Source: Pyrenochaeta sp. MPI-SDFR-AT-0127 (lineage: Eukaryota; Ascomycota; Dothideomycetes; Pleosporales; Cucurbitariaceae). From it: 64,000 nt of DNA. Location: assembly GCA_020747015.1 (NCBI GenBank), contig JAGTJM010000057.1, forward strand, positions 62,001 to 126,000, read 5' to 3'. Below the pieces are notes generated by a model that saw only the letters and a program-made list of their open reading frames with translations, ran no database searches and was not told the DNA's origin. Of the stretch, positions 12,241 to 23,400 are shown in pieces. Numbering within the stretch: the stretch's first letter is position 1; the number at the start of each line of letters is the position of its first letter. A program made the translations under genes and the position numbers.

Positions 12241-12633
12241 TTATATAAATTCCTGTCTTGCAGTTGCGCTCAAACTGGTTGATTGTGATTCAAGAAAGAG
12301 CTGGTCGCATTGGTGAAGATTTAGAGTGCGAGAACGAGCTGGACCTAATATAGAGGCAAAGAGAAGGTTTGCACAATAGCTGGGAAGTCGTTCACTAAGA
12401 TTAAGGTCATCTGCGTGGGCCATCATATAGCTCACGTGGGAACATTGTGGAGCTCCAACCCGGTCATGATTCACTGGGCAGACGATGAACGTGAAAAGAA
12501 CGGAAGGCATGATATTGACATACGCAGATACGACGAGTCCGCTGGCGGAATCGATAGCAAATAGAAGAATTGTAACTTGTAAACAGCATAGAACAACAAG
12601 AGTATGCGCAGGAACACGAAACCGACACGACAA
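12241..12633 (-). CDS. Possible small hydrophobic protein (weak)
   Basis: A 130-codon frame just upstream of the 513-aa gene. Residues ~9-50 are strongly hydrophobic (HTLVVLCCLQVTILLFAIDS...), as in a membrane segment. There is no intron, no family resemblance, and the rest is unremarkable. It may be chance or part of the neighbour's 5' region. Confidence 0.2.
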   Translation of the reverse strand: MSCRFRVPAHTLVVLCCLQVTILLFAIDSASGLVVSAYVNIMPSVLFTFIVCPVNHDRVGAPQCSHVSYMMAHADDLNLSERLPSYCANLLFASILGPARSRTLNLHQCDQLFLESQSTSLSATARQEFI

Positions 12634-14032
12634 GGTTTCAAAGATTTATAGACAGCTCAGTAGAACTCATCATCTCACCTTCATATTTGTTGATACAAGT
12701 GAGGAAGCAGACTGACGACGTATCTAGGGTTATGATGCGCATGCGGTGAAGGTAGCGATACCACGACGTTGTATCCTTGCACGAATGTTCCTGCAACGTG
12801 AGAAATTTCAAAGGGAAGATTGCTATTCGTCTTTCTAAATGGCTGTAGCAATCCAGTTCAGAATGCTAGATTTAGTGCAAGCGACGAGAGAAGCAAATAG
12901 TTTCAAGGGTTTTGAAGTACCTAAAGTAAGCAGAGTCGACATCTATCTGCAGTGTTCCTTAATTGTTATGTCTCTACGCATGTCTTATGTTACAAAGAAT
13001 TTCTTATGCAAGAGCCAACAGAGGTTTTTTTGAAGTTTGCGCGTTGCCATTCTTTCGGCTCAATTACCACTGGAAATTGTCGCCTCCACTTAGAACCTGA
13101 AGTATGCCACGGTGGGACAATACCAAGATGTAATCTCATTATTGTATTTTATTGAGATCGTGCAACGTATAAACGTAGGCCGACCACGTGGCAAGTGGCC
13201 ATAGTAGCCAAGCGAAGACGTGATGAATGAAGTCGACCAACACACATTAGTACATGATCATGAAAACCCAGGTACGTAGGGTAGAAGGGGGAAGATTGAC
13301 CAGCAACATGAATTTTCGCATCACGAATTCTTGTGCGCAAAGCTCTAGTTGATGCATGGTAACATTTTCATCGTTGCTATATGAAGACCTATTATCCCCA
13401 GCTTTGTTCTTACGAGGAGTTTCCACATGATCTTCGCTTTCGCATCTTTCTAGAAACTATGCAACGGAGATGAATGGTAGTACTTTAAGGGATTGTGCAC
13501 TATTAAAGTCAGTCGCAGTACAGCGGTATGGGAACAATGTTGTCTGGAAAGCTTCAGGTCCCATCTATTCACTATAACCATTTCCTGAGGCCAATTTCTA
13601 GAGGCGGTTCCGAAATAGGCATTCCTTTCACATACATATCTGGTCGATCCCCCAAGTGCAGACTCGTTGCAATACCAATCGTGTCGCTTTCCTTAGTCCT
13701 CGCTCCTTAGTTACATTTCATCACCAGAACTTCACAACGTCTTTGGCGCTAGTCGCCATCATCCAAACGAATAACGGCGATCAGCACTTCGGCTGCCGAT
13801 CTCACAATTATTTGCTTAGCGTGCTGCTTGATGAGTGAAACATGTGTTTTGTATGTGTTTTTCTATTTCATTTCGCTACTTTCACGCTCACCTCGTTTTC
13901 TCAGTTGAATCACTCTTCATTGGGTGTCCGTGCTGGTGAACATCATTATCATCGATATCTCACCGCAGAGCCAGGGACCGAACACTCATCTCGAATACAT
14001 CATTGCCTCAACTTCTACACACGGCCGCGAGT
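12634..14032. other. Intergenic, nothing recognised
   Basis: About 1.4 kb upstream of the C2H2 gene with only scattered short frames. It is presumably the promoter and 5' leader of that gene. Confidence 0.4.
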
Positions 14033-15608
14033 ATGAGCTCCAGAGCCGCAAATCGGTACGCGCTTTTCTCTGATGACGACGAGCAACCGGTATCACCGAA
14101 TAGTCCCGTTGGCGATATCACCCATGGCCCATGCCACAACCAGTTTACAGATGACTCCGACACATGGAAGGAAGTGAAGAAGCACAGTGCGCCTACAGTG
14201 TTGTCTGCCAGGCGATCCACAGACATAACATTGTTCAGCGACGACAGACCCAGATCGAAGCCCAATCATACTGTCGCTGACCAGCATCGCGCCCGTGCGA
14301 TCTCAGTCGTCACCACTGAGAGTAGCGATAAACCTTTCGACCACGAGAATTGGTGCGGCATATGCTCACAGAAATTCATCAACAAGGGTGCACTTCTGAG
14401 CCACATGAAGTTATCGCCGGAGCATCAACATTATTGCAACCTCTGCAAGCGCGTATTCAAAGACTTCAATGGGCTCAAGAACCATGTCGACAATGCTCGG
14501 AATCATGATATCTTCTGTAATCTCTGTCTTAGTGCGTTCAAAGATGAATGGGGCCTCCGAAATCATTTCGAGAACAACGACCACATTGGACATGAATTTG
14601 CATGTCTCACTTGCCTCCTCGCTTTCAAAACCCAGATCGAGCTCGAGCGTCACCTCCAGACTGCAGAAAAGCACACGTGGTGCCAATCGTGCAATAGACG
14701 CTTCCGAAGCCAAGATGAGCGTGACGAGCATTGGCAAAGGACAAAAAGTACGTGTATGATTCCTTTCTCTGATCTAACATGTCATGCCGTCGCTACCACG
14801 GAAATATTATGATGCTGACTACACTTCTAGAACACAAACACTGTCTGCAACCAGGATGCGATTTCGACGGACCTGATGAGCTAACACTGATCCAACACCT
14901 CAATCAAGACCACTTCCAGTGCGAAGGCTGCAAAGATATCTTTCCAAGCCAAACAAAGCTCAACCGACATTATGAGGTGTGTACCTCCACGTTCACCTGC
15001 CCTCGGTGCCGCGAATCGTGCGAAAGCAAGGCTCAGATGGCCTTCCACCTGCCATACTGCTATTTTTGCGAGTACTGTGGCCATCACACTAATCATAAGG
15101 GTAACTATCAAATTGTGAGACTACTCATGTTTCTTGATACCATAACTATGGTACATCGATATCGATGCTGACAGATCAGCAGCACATGACGAAACACAAC
15201 TCCCCAAGCATGACATGCTGGGGCTGTGACGCCGAGATGCGCACCTATTCGAGCCTTATCAACCATGTAGAATCAGGCAAATGCCCCAGTATGAAGGATA
15301 CAACGCTGCTCATGCACTGTCTTGGAAAGTGGTGGTACTCTCCGCTCTACATGGACCTCGATATTCATGCCCAGGTCCGCACTAATCGCATCAAACTTGA
15401 AGAACTACAACAGTGGATGGATGAAGGTCTTTTGCACCCTTTCATCTGTCGTGCCGAGGGATGTGGGATGACTTTTGGTCACTTAAGCTCACTGGTACTT
15501 CATTGCGAGAGCAAGGCATGCAGTTGGGATGTCGCTCGTTTGAACCTGGCTGGCCTAGAGATGGAAGCCAAAAACATTTGTGTGATAAGGAATGGCACAG
15601 CGACATAG
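14033..15608 (+). CDS. Multi-C2H2 zinc-finger protein, 472 aa
   Basis: Start ATG 14033 (MSSRAANRYALFSDDDEQ). Exons 14033-14747, 14831-15100 and 15175-15608 join through introns 14748-14830 (donor GTACGT) and 15101-15174 (donor GTAACT). I chose the second donor over a GTGAGA 14 nt downstream because only it keeps the frame. The product is 472 aa. After a ~100-residue acidic/polar N-terminus there is a ladder of about nine Cx2Cx12Hx3-5H fingers: WCGICSQKF..H, YCNLCKRVF..H, FCNLCLSAF..H, FACLTCLLAF..H, WCQSCNRRF, a CxxxxC finger (CLQPGCDFDG), FQCEGCKDIF, FTCPRCRE and MTCWGCDAEM..H. Such proteins bind nucleic acid, usually in the nucleus. No partner or target can be read from the neighbours. Confidence 0.85.
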
Positions 15609-17530
15609 AATCTCAGTTACGTGTCCCATCGCGGTACTAGCACTGGCTTCACACATACATAATGTATGGGTCGTGTTTACAGGTCATGTATATTTCGAGG
15701 TTGGGAACAAAACAGAAAAATACTGGTGACTTAGCGAGTTAGTCTATTACTGAGGTCATTAGTGACAATGTGCGCCCTTCGAGTGGAGATCATCGTCACA
15801 TGTGATTACGCTGCCATTAATTCTTTGAAGACCTGAAGATAAGCCAGGATACTGTATTTCAGTTTCCCAACTCCGATTCTGCTGGCGTATACTCCACACA
15901 ATATGATCACTTCGAGGATTTTTAGTGGCGATTTCCTAGCTTCACTGCTGTCTATTCATGTTGAACTTGACAGCACTATCTAAAAATCCAATATGTCCCA
16001 GAACCGGCATCAAATACATTCGTAACGCGGACAGAGGAAAAGAAGTCTTCAGAAAACGAGGCAAGGGCGATAAATGACGTTAGAATAGACCAAATGGTAA
16101 AAAGGTTTCATAATTTTAAGTTCTTAGTCCCTACAACGGACAACAGCAGAAACCTAGTGCATCAATCGCTCTGCTGGACATACAATGATCTTCGCACCAT
16201 GTCAATGGTGGACCCTAGGGCATGCTCCGATCAAAGGACGTACAGATGTAGCCTTGATGTCTGCTGCGACAAAATATTCGTTTGATGAACATTGGTGATG
16301 CGCGCATGAGCCCATGACCGTTCAGCACTACGAGAGATTGCGCGGATTGCTAGACGCTGCACTGCCACTCAATCCGGAATTGCGTCGCGCGGGGCTCTTT
16401 GACCATATGGCCAATGAAAGATTCTTGATCCTCAAGAACGGGCTGTCGGCAGTCTCGTAATGAGTGAATTCTGGCACGCTTGTCCGGCTCAGCCATGTCC
16501 ACCTTTTTGGTTACATCTAGGCTTGCGAAATCTATTATCGTATCTGCACATGGAAGGCCACCACCTGTACACTTCAGCGTGCAGATTTTACAGTACACAG
16601 GAGAACAGATAGTATATGCGGCGTCGAATTCAACGGTGAGAATTACATGGAAATCCTATAGAAGGCGGCTCGGCCGTATGAGACAGACAGGATGTTGCTT
16701 CATCGCAGCAGAAAAACTTTCAAGCTGCTGACCGCAACTGGAACACTGGTAAACATTATCACTATGTTTGTGGTTTCTAGGTGGCCTATCCGGTGATTTG
16801 GGTAGAAGCAAACTACCTCTTCGTGTCGCGCCCAATCAGATCGATATCGGAAAGTAAGATTATAGGCAGGCAATGTATAACAGTAGGGGGTGGCTCGAAA
16901 CTAGCCATTTTCTCATCTAAAATAGGCGCCTAAATGATATCTGGTCTAGGTCGCATGGTGGCTGATGGCTGAGAAAGCGAGGGTGGTCGAACGCTGACAT
17001 TAATTAAATAGATCTGAGAGTTTTGAAGACGCGGGAATCCAGAATTGGACACTAGGAATCTATCCGCGACTAATTCGGCGTGCCTCTTGCGAGGCTAGCG
17101 AAGACTTGGCTATTAAGCTTTTCTCGTTACGGAAGGAGAGTAGACTTGTGTTACAAGTCACAATTTACGTCTTCGACTTCTCATCGGCCTGAACGACTAC
17201 TAGGCATGATTCGTTGACAGTAAAGACCAGGTGTTCACACTGCCAATCTTCTGTACGCAGTGGGAGGGGGCTGTGCTGCACGTTTCTTTGTCATTATTGT
17301 GCTCAAATACGGCCGATCAGACGTGAAGCTTGTCCAAAAGGGCTTCGCTAATATCCTAAGAAATTAGGATGCAACTTCGGAACGTACGCGAGGTGGGGTG
17401 CAGAAGACAATTTCATGAATTCCTGTATTTCGGTCGGATTTCTGTCGGTCCGATCTTAAAGTATAGTGCATTTCTATTTGTTCCGTCAAGTAGTCGTTTA
17501 ATATACTTTTTTCGCGCTCCCAAGTAACAG
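15609..17530. other. 2-kb intergenic region
   Basis: No supported gene. One minus-strand frame (16350-16598, 82 codons) lacks family features. The 3' part is the upstream region of the secreted-protein gene. Confidence 0.4.
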
Positions 17531-17538
17531 TATAAATA
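17531..17538 (+). promoter_or_regulatory. TATA box of the small secreted protein gene
   Basis: TATAAATA lies 109 nt before the ATG at 17647. It is followed by a C/A-rich leader ending in CCAAAAAAAATG, a typical strong fungal start context. Confidence 0.55.
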
Positions 17539-17646
17539 GGCTGTGTTGCACCTGAGCAATTGCGTTCTTCACAAGTCATCCTATCTCTACTCATTACATA
17601 AATCACATCAACACGTCTATCGTTTGACACCAAATCTCCAAAAAAA

Positions 17647-18116
17647 ATGCAGCTTATACACTTCCTTACTGCTGCCCTTGTAGCCACAGCCCATGCGGCT
17701 ACGTTCAAGGGCTTCTCTAACAAAGCCTGTCAGAGATACGACGGAACGTATGTAACTGTTACCGCGGCTCAGCTTAAGGATCTCGCTGTGCAGGGTTATC
17801 CAGTCGCGGACGTAGTCCCTCAGGCATCGAGCTTTTTCACCCCAAACATTAAAGCCATCTGCCCTTCGAACTCGGACGACACATATAAATGGGTGAGTCA
17901 TATTCTATTGGCGATAAGAACATTGGGTGGGGCTTATGAGTAGTTGCTAACTTTTCTTTCTAGATTGACGTCCCCCAGTGGCAGGAAGGAAACGTCTGGG
18001 GACCTGGTAACGGTGGAGCCATTGCTGTAGTATACTACAAGCAGACAGACACCTACAACTTGTGCATTTATGCAGCCAATGCTCAGACTGATGGATATGG
18101 TGGGTCCTGCAAGTAA
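17647..18116 (+). CDS. Small secreted cysteine-containing protein, effector-like (132 aa)
   Basis: Exon 1 (17647-17892) and exon 2 (17964-18116) are separated by a 71-nt intron with donor GTGAGT, branch GCTAAC and acceptor TTTCTAG. The first ~17 residues (MQLIHFLTAALVATAHA) form a clear signal peptide with an Ala-x-Ala cleavage site. The mature ~115-aa chain has four Cys (NKACQ, KAICPS, NLCIY, GSCK at the very end), able to form two disulfides. It has no membrane span and no known enzyme motif. Size, secretion signal, even Cys number, strong TATA promoter and isolation 2.2 kb from a RIP block all fit a secreted effector or antimicrobial-type protein, but that role is inference; I recognise no family. 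Confidence 0.8.
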
Positions 18117-18663
18117 AATATGTTCTTGATTTTAGTTTGTAAAATCACATATTCAATAGCCTCGCCAATATGAGAAGACTCTTAGTTGAATTATACCTCC
18201 AATATGGCTTGATGACTGTTATGGGGTAGCCTTAAAGTATTGCGTCAGTAAGGGTCAGCAAACATACTGAGGACCTAATGCAAGGCATTCCATCTATAGA
18301 AGTATTGATACATGTAGGAACAGAGGGGTTATGCGTATGCCTATTAGGCTTATAAAGGCACAGTTACACTCGTTATTCTCTGCCTATGAGCATAGTTACA
18401 GGCAAAAGCCGAACTTATTACATAGATGGGAATTTACAAAAAGAGAAAAAAAGCTCTTGAAGTAGCTTAGATAGGCTCTCAAAGTATAGTCATTTGTGCT
18501 TAAGAGTGCGAAGGAGTCTATACTGGAGAGCACGGTGCCTCAAGCCACTCCCCGGAAACCAACACAACGCGATTATTATCTGAAGAAACGTATAGAATTG
18601 GGACAAAAGAGAAATCCACAGTGATGGGATGGCGCAAGCATCTCACCAAACCATCTGACGATA
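18117..18663. other. Intergenic, nothing recognised
   Basis: Spacer between the secreted-protein gene and the kinase-like pseudogene. A+T content rises slightly; no gene is visible. Confidence 0.4.
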
Positions 18664-19429
18664 TCAAATAGTATCGCCATGAAGATTGAGACCTCCAGCG
18701 CGTCCGGACTCGTCAATCAACTGCTCATGCAGAGTCTCCAGCTCCTTGCGCACTGACTCAGGGCTAAATTCTTCAAGAAAGCACTCAAAATCAAGTAATA
18801 TTATTCAATCTCTTGTGATGAGAAAATTATATCTGATTACATCCCCATGTTTGAGTTCCAGTTTATGCGGCTTTCCCAGAGCTGTTTCGCAAATGTCCAG
18901 ATCTTGACAGGAAGCAGCACGGCCCTCTACCTTCTCTAAAATGTACTCCAATCATGCGATCCTTCTCATTTATATGACCGAGAAAGCTTGGGGCCAAATC
19001 GGAACCCTAAAGCAATTGATATGCTCTTGTTTCCCGTGCCATGCGAGGAAGCTCTCATTCGAAATGGGCCATCATGGCGATGACGGTGGCTGAGGATAGC
19101 AATGTGATTGGAGGACTCGGATTTGAGATGGTCTCAAAGTCATTGCTGTGAGCTGTCTGGTTTTCTCCAACGCTAGACGATCAATCCGAGTATCGTGCCA
19201 TTGATGCTGGACGCCAGCTAGTGGTCGGTTAGGTATGGAAATTCTCAAGCCGCCACTTGATTAGTCTTTTGATATGTGCGCTATGGTCCATTCTTCGTTC
19301 TAAGGAAGATGGCGCAGAGATTGAATCGGAGATGAAAGTGTATTCTCTGTCAAAGTTGGTAGGAGGAATGATGAGATATATGACTTGGTTTCCGTTCAGA
19401 CAACAGTGAGTGTTTGCATTGTCCTCCAA
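18664..19429 (-). pseudogene. Decayed fungal kinase-like (APH/RIO-fold) protein
   Basis: Read on the minus strand, one frame carries the whole protein with in-frame stops and one frameshift. The order is a unique N-terminus (from about 19429), then MARETRAYQLL-stop-GSDLAPSFLGHINE, a 1-nt shift near GVHF/LEKVEGRAAS, ICETALGKPHKLELKHGDVI, RYNFLITRD-stop-IILLDFECFLEE, and SPESVRKELETLHEQL to a natural end at 18664-18666. The HGDVxRYNFLI loop and the LLDFE motif correspond to the catalytic and metal-binding loops of the fungal kinase-like family. At least five nonsense codons interrupt it. CTT-TAG and CAT-ACC-TAA fit C-to-T changes in CAG/CAA, as RIP produces. The gene is dead, but less degraded than the neighbouring A+T-rich block. 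Confidence 0.75.
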
Positions 19430-20317
19430 AAGACATTTAGAACTGCACCACTTCCATGTTAGCAGTGATATGAATCCACCAAACTCCCCCTAGAATAAAA
19501 AGTCTTTGTACATAGTGCAGCGTGAAACATCAAAAAGAGAAATGTTGACGGCAAGCCGTGTCCATAACAAGGTGCAGGAAAAGTTTTGCCTGTGTAAGAT
19601 CACTATCTGATTCTGCTTGAGAGAGTCGACCGTCTGTCTTTATCTGAGGTTTTCTTGTCGGAACTTGAACAACGATCGGATGCCCAGGTGAAACAACGTG
19701 TCACGCAAGAACTCGGTGGGTATCCGATTAAGTGATCCGAGTGCCATATTCGGATGTGTCGTCATCCTTGTTCCATCCCACAGACCGCCCACGGTCTATG
19801 GCCTGTGTCTGGGTGGTGAACATTTGACCTGATTCCACAGCGGTTCCCTGCAGATTCTGTTCCCTACCCGTTGGATCACGGGCTTAGGTCGCTCCTCCAT
19901 GCCTCGCTATTGGACTCGCATGTTTTACAGCCCCATCCCAGGAACCAGAGGTGGTTACTACAAGGGTTGTACATGAACGGACTAGGACGCACTCCAGATA
20001 TCTTCCATACAAATCGACTGTTTTCCATACAAAATTCGTCGGTGGGTTGGTAACCACTCCCAGTCCGTTCAGGTTTACCCCCTTGTAGTTGAGTCCAATA
20101 TGCAGCTTTGACGCTTGGGTGTTCAATCGTGCAGGTTGACCGGGTGCGAATTGTCGTTCTCTCCAGTACGATGACATAAGGGACCTTCCAAAATATACCC
20201 TAGACTGTTGGCGCAAAATGCCCGTTGTATTAATAGGACCAACCGGTCCGCTCGGCTATTGCAATCTGCTTCACGCGGAGGACGAGACATTCGCCTACTA
20301 TAGCTCGCTGCTCCCTC
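19430..20317. other. Intergenic boundary before RIP block
   Basis: About 0.9 kb of normal composition with no supported gene. It contains the 5' flank of the Zn2Cys6 pseudogene. Confidence 0.4.
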
Positions 20318-22530
20318 ATGTCTTCCAATCCCACCAACACTGCTCCGGTCAAACGTGCCTGCGATAGGTGCGTGTTCCTAAGTCGTTCTCACCAGCGACA
20401 TCACTCATGTTTTGATTGACAACTGCCATCGACAGAAGGTTAAATACATTGGCGAAGGTACTGCTCCTTATAAAAATTATGTCTCCGCAGGTCTTATATA
20501 CACATATAAAACTATCCTACAGAAGAAGGGACTAAAAGGGAGCTAAACTAAAGTCTTATCTAAACTTCGTGGAAACTAATAATACGCCTAGCTTATAGTA
20601 GGCTTTACTCTAGACTTAGGCTTTAATAGACGTTAACTTTCTTTAATATATACTCGTATAAAAGAAATATTACTTATAGTACTTATTAAAAGCTGCTTAC
20701 GGTACTTTCTTACTAATATCTACCCCTTAGAGCCTATTCTATACTAGTAAAGGATATAAGAAGCTACTATAAATATAGAGTATTCTATAGAAGTATATTA
20801 TATAATTATTATACTATACGCCTATATTATAATATAAGCTAATATAAAGTTATTACCTAGCTTACTACTACGCCCTAAGATAGCTATTAGGAACTACGCT
20901 AAGATATACCCCTTAGGCTAATCTAGGCTAGGGAGCGCCCCCTATAAGTAGAGCAGCCGCCCTCCTAAGAGTTAGGTAGTAATTCGTCTAACTTCTACTA
21001 TAATATATCTATTATTCTCTATAATAACTATATTATCCCCTATAAATATACTAAGGTCCTAATAATAGCTTAGATATTAAATATTAGTATTAGGTATATT
21101 CTTCTAGAGGAATTAGTTTATATATAGAAAAGTTATAACTACTATAAAAACCCTATATACCTTACTATTTTTATATCTTAGTTTTATTATAGTAGCTACT
21201 TTAGACTAGTAAGAGAGAATACTAGCTAGGTATATCTTTAAGAAGTAATAAATATAGGCGTAGCTTCTTAGAATATATAATAAGGAAATATATAAATACG
21301 ACCTATTAGATATCTCTTAGAAGTAAGTCTTATACTAGCTACTTTTTATAGCTAAGAGGTACTATATAGGAGTAGGAGGATTATAGCTAACTATTCCCTT
21401 TAGGTAGATACTAGCGCAGCTAGAATAATAATAAGTAGTTGTAGGTAAGGGATAATAAGACTATTAAGTTTAGATTTTACTACCTAGAGTATTATATTCG
21501 ATATTAGATCTCCTAGAGATCTTCTATCTCTCTATATACTAAGCCTTATTAGCTTTACTTTAGTTAGTTAATCTCGCCTAGTATAGTATAATATCTAGAG
21601 AGCTATCTTATAACTTATAGTTATAGGGCTTTTAACTAATATTTTATAGAATATATATACTATAGAAATACTAACTAATTTCGCTCTATCTAACTATTAT
21701 AGGGTGGCCGATGGGTAGGGGTTGGGTTACCCCGCGGGTTACCTCTTATTTTAGCTATAACTTTCCTAAATTATAACGTAATTTAATAATTTTTAGCTTA
21801 TTTTATAGATCTAATCTATATCTATAACTTTTATATATAAAATTTCTTTTTAAAAAAATAATTACGTAAGTTATTAAGGTTTTAAAGCGTGGGTACTGGT
21901 GGCCTAATTAGGTGGGTATCGAAAAATGGGTATTGAAATAACTGACGTAATAAAAGATATATTACGTAATTAAAATTCTAGATTTATAGATCTAGCTAAT
22001 AGCTATAAAATAAACTAAAATTTATCTAATTTAGACTAGTATTAATAGAGGAATAAATAAAAGAAAGATTAGGGGGTATACCCACCCAACCAGCCTATAA
22101 CTATATACCTACTATCTTTAGATAAACTACTATCTAATCGGCCTATTACTATTATACTTAAGCTTATAATTAATATATTTAAAATTATTAATAATATATT
22201 TATTAACCTTTAGAATAGAGTTTATATCTATATAGACTCTACTTAGATTATATAGTTATAGATATAGCTCTTAGAGGTAGTTCTAGTATATCTTAATAAT
22301 ATAGAATCCTAGGTATTTATAATTTATATTACCTAGTAATAGCTGTAAGCGTAAGTATAGTAGCTATATATTTATTAGGGGCTAGTAAGTAGTATTATAA
22401 GTAAAAACCCTTTAACTTTTAAGTATTCTATAAAGATCTCGCGAGATTTACTAATAAAGGGCTACTAATTCTTATAATAAGTAATAGAAGTATATAGTAT
22501 TAGACTAGTAAGTACTATCTAGCTTATTAT
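20318..22530 (+). pseudogene. RIP-inactivated Zn(II)2Cys6 transcription factor
   Basis: ATG 20318 opens MSSNPTNTAPVKRACDR, the start of a Zn2Cys6 binuclear cluster. The cluster continues after an intron (acceptor unclear) as HRQKVKYIGEGTAPYKNY, in which Cys positions 3-5 read Tyr (TAC/TAT); the sixth, in VSAGLIYTY, is also Tyr. The rest is visible only as fragments: LRG near 20560, YLTIF..FYYSSYFRLVREN near 21160-21220, EIYKYDLLDIS near 21290, FKIINNIFINL near 22180, and LVSSIISKNPLTFKYSIKIS near 22380-22440. These match the fungal-specific regulatory domain of such activators. Every fragment is riddled with TAA/TAG. CA and TG dinucleotides are nearly absent, so RIP is the evident cause. A MITE-like insertion splits the middle. 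Confidence 0.75.
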
Positions 22531-23400
22531 TAGGATAGCTAAGAGCTAGCGGTATATGCTTACGAGCTATACTGTACGCAAGGCTAAGAATAGCTTATAC
22601 GTAAGGTTGGGATTAACCTTAGTTAATAATAAGTACTGTTCTATACGACGTGATTAGTGATTACTAATTACTACTAACCTTTTTAGTTTTGCATAGCGCA
22701 GCGGTATAGACCTACGTCCTAATACTTATTCTCTACTTATTATTATATTCCTTAGGCCTAGAATTTAAATCCTTATACTTTTCTATTTATATATCCCTTT
22801 TACTTATCCCTTAGGCTTAACCCTATACTAGGAACTTTACTCCTATACTTATATCTGTGCAATAATTTTCTTTCTTAGTAGAAAATATACTAGAGTTAAA
22901 AGTTAGGCTAATATTACTATAGATTAAAAAGATATTTAATATTACTTACTACCTAACTAACGTAGTCGCCTATACTTCGTTTTTACTAGACGCCTTCGCT
23001 CTTAGACCCTATAATTACGTTTCCTAATTCCTAACTCTTATCTCTACTCTTTATAGAGGATAGTTCTAGTACCTACCTCTTCTTCTCGCTAAACTCTCTA
23101 AAGTCTTACCTAACTTCTCTCTTCTCTAGTTACTAAACCTTCTCTAAATAGTTCCTACGTTAATAACTAGTCTTACTACTACTAGATCTAGAATAGTCCT
23201 ATCTAATATAGGTAACGACTTCTTAGTACTACCTATAGCTACTTCTTTATCTTATCTATTAGCTGAATTAATCCGCCGACTTACTACTTAGACTAGTGCT
23301 TAGCTTCCTTTTAGTACCTAGTAGTCTATAACCTTAGTACTAATAAGTTATATAGAAGACCTATTAATATATAATTCTTCGTATAGTATAATATAATTTT
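20420..23400. repeat. A+T-rich RIP block 1
   Basis: Composition changes abruptly at about 20.42 kb to TA-rich sequence almost devoid of CA and TG, and returns to normal near 23.40 kb. This is the expected product of CpA-to-TpA mutation on both strands (RIP), a process of Pezizomycotina that attacks duplicated DNA during the sexual cycle. It contains the dead regulator and a MITE. 22.55-23.40 kb holds no recognisable coding remnant. Confidence 0.85.
21697..22105. mobile_element. MITE-like insertion (~0.4 kb)
   Basis: The left end (TATAGGGTGGCCGATGGGTA, from about 21698) is approximately the inverted repeat of the right end (rc: TATAGGCTGGTTGGGTGGGTA, about 22078-22098). TA lies at each edge, as in Tc1/mariner-type target sites. 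The element interrupts the regulator pseudogene between its fragments. It has no coding capacity. The G/C-rich ends stand out from the RIP background. Exact ends are uncertain by a few bases. Confidence 0.45.

Noticed and set aside
16350..16598. 82-codon minus-strand frame
   Set aside because: Short, Cys-bearing but with no signal peptide or family resemblance; likely chance.
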